DNA of 33,347 bases from CAYUWG01 sp964448285. GTDB lineage: Bacteria; Bacteroidota; Ignavibacteria; SZUA-365. The stretch lies in NCBI GenBank assembly GCA_964448285.1, contig CAYUWG010000041.1:1-33347 (forward strand). The letters are read 5' to 3'. This document shows positions 33,188-33,347 of the stretch, piece after piece. Under the pieces are notes generated by a model that had not been told where the DNA came from, did not search any database, and saw nothing but the letters and a program-made list of their open reading frames with translations. Every line of letters starts with the position of its first letter. The stretch's first letter is position 1. The translations under genes and the position numbers were made by a program.

Positions 33188-33236
33188 GAAGTCGGAAGCC
33201 GGAGGTCGGAGGTCGGAAGTCGGAGGTCAGAGGTCG
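33188..33236 (+). repeat. 7-bp tandem array, GAGGTCG/GAAGTCG x7
   Basis: Seven gapless heptamers beginning 2 bp after the holB stop, with the variants GAAGCCG and GAGGTCA. Together with the arrays at 3960 and 7854 this is the third short-period array found at or just after a stop codon, with the G-rich strand as the coding strand. Confidence 0.9.
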
Positions 33237-33347
33237 GTGTGTCGTCCTGATCGTAGTCGAAGGATAAATGCGTGCTGTATTTCCTATGGCCATTTGATTT
33301 GGATCGAGTGGCCTGATTACTAATGACAAGTTCAATGATTGGGCACT
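33237..33347. other. Right-edge intergenic sequence
   Basis: No gene start, RNA or strong hairpin is visible in the last 111 bases. CGTCCTGATCGTAGTCGAAG resembles wording common in dispersed repeats of this phylum. Confidence 0.4.

Overview
The window reads as a chromosomal segment from a member of the Bacteroidota/Chlorobiota/Ignavibacteriota group. The main clues are a PorX-type response regulator with a PglZ domain, two secreted proteins ending in the YPNPFNPSTTI type of type IX secretion (T9SS) sorting domain, a TPR-rich sensor kinase paired with a NarL-type regulator, a fused E1 alpha/beta 2-oxoacid dehydrogenase, a DUF2795 protein and a two-domain Omp85 porin. The sorting-domain wording points to Ignavibacteria or a close relative. 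This assignment comes from protein features only, because there is no rRNA gene here. I found no tRNA and no CRISPR array.

Layout. 1-2721 (-): a CoA-acylating aldehyde dehydrogenase overlaps the start of the PorX-like gene, which runs off the left edge. 2920-3948 (+): a CNNM/CorC-like membrane protein. 3960-5280: repeats and a decayed IS3-type element. 5397-7862 (+): a four-PAS sensor kinase bracketed by inverted 7-bp repeat arrays, followed by a 152-bp tandem repeat. 8435-9289 (-): a DUF2279 protein. 9511-11834 (+): two tandem mosaic lipoproteins. 12041-12940 (+): a soluble sensor kinase. 12955-14683: an accessory patch flanked by a 209-bp direct duplication of the kinase 3' end, holding a toxin-antitoxin pair and a helicase remnant split by a 130-bp MITE. 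14686-18134 (-): kinase/regulator operon. 18368-21786 (-): two T9SS-exported beta-propeller-like proteins. 22174-23301 (+): AsnA. 23606-24727 (-): a NagZ-like glycosidase. 25248-28516 (-): E1-E2 operon. 28647-29345 (-): a DUF72 protein. 29734-33185 (+): DUF2795, Omp85 and DNA polymerase III delta' genes.

Themes. The region is rich in signalling (three sensor kinases, two response regulators) and envelope/export functions (PorX, T9SS cargo, Omp85, lipoproteins). PorX is known to control T9SS genes in other Bacteroidota, so the cargo genes about 18 kb away may belong to its regulon; that is inference. Core metabolism is represented by AsnA and the E1/E2 genes.

The most unusual content is repetitive. 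Short 7- and 8-bp arrays begin at or within about 35 bp of several stop codons. A 152-bp unit built on FPRSAWE-type palindromes is repeated three times. The two lipoprotein genes share near-identical blocks separated by divergent ones, and both are followed by a perfect Shine-Dalgarno leading into a 4-codon ORF. The MITE insertion can be removed on paper, with one 3-bp target copy, to restore the helicase frame exactly. I did not find a clear, complete, previously undescribed multi-gene system. The best leads are the mosaic lipoprotein pair, the duplication-bounded accessory patch, and the aldehyde dehydrogenase with a possible encapsulation tail coupled to PorX.
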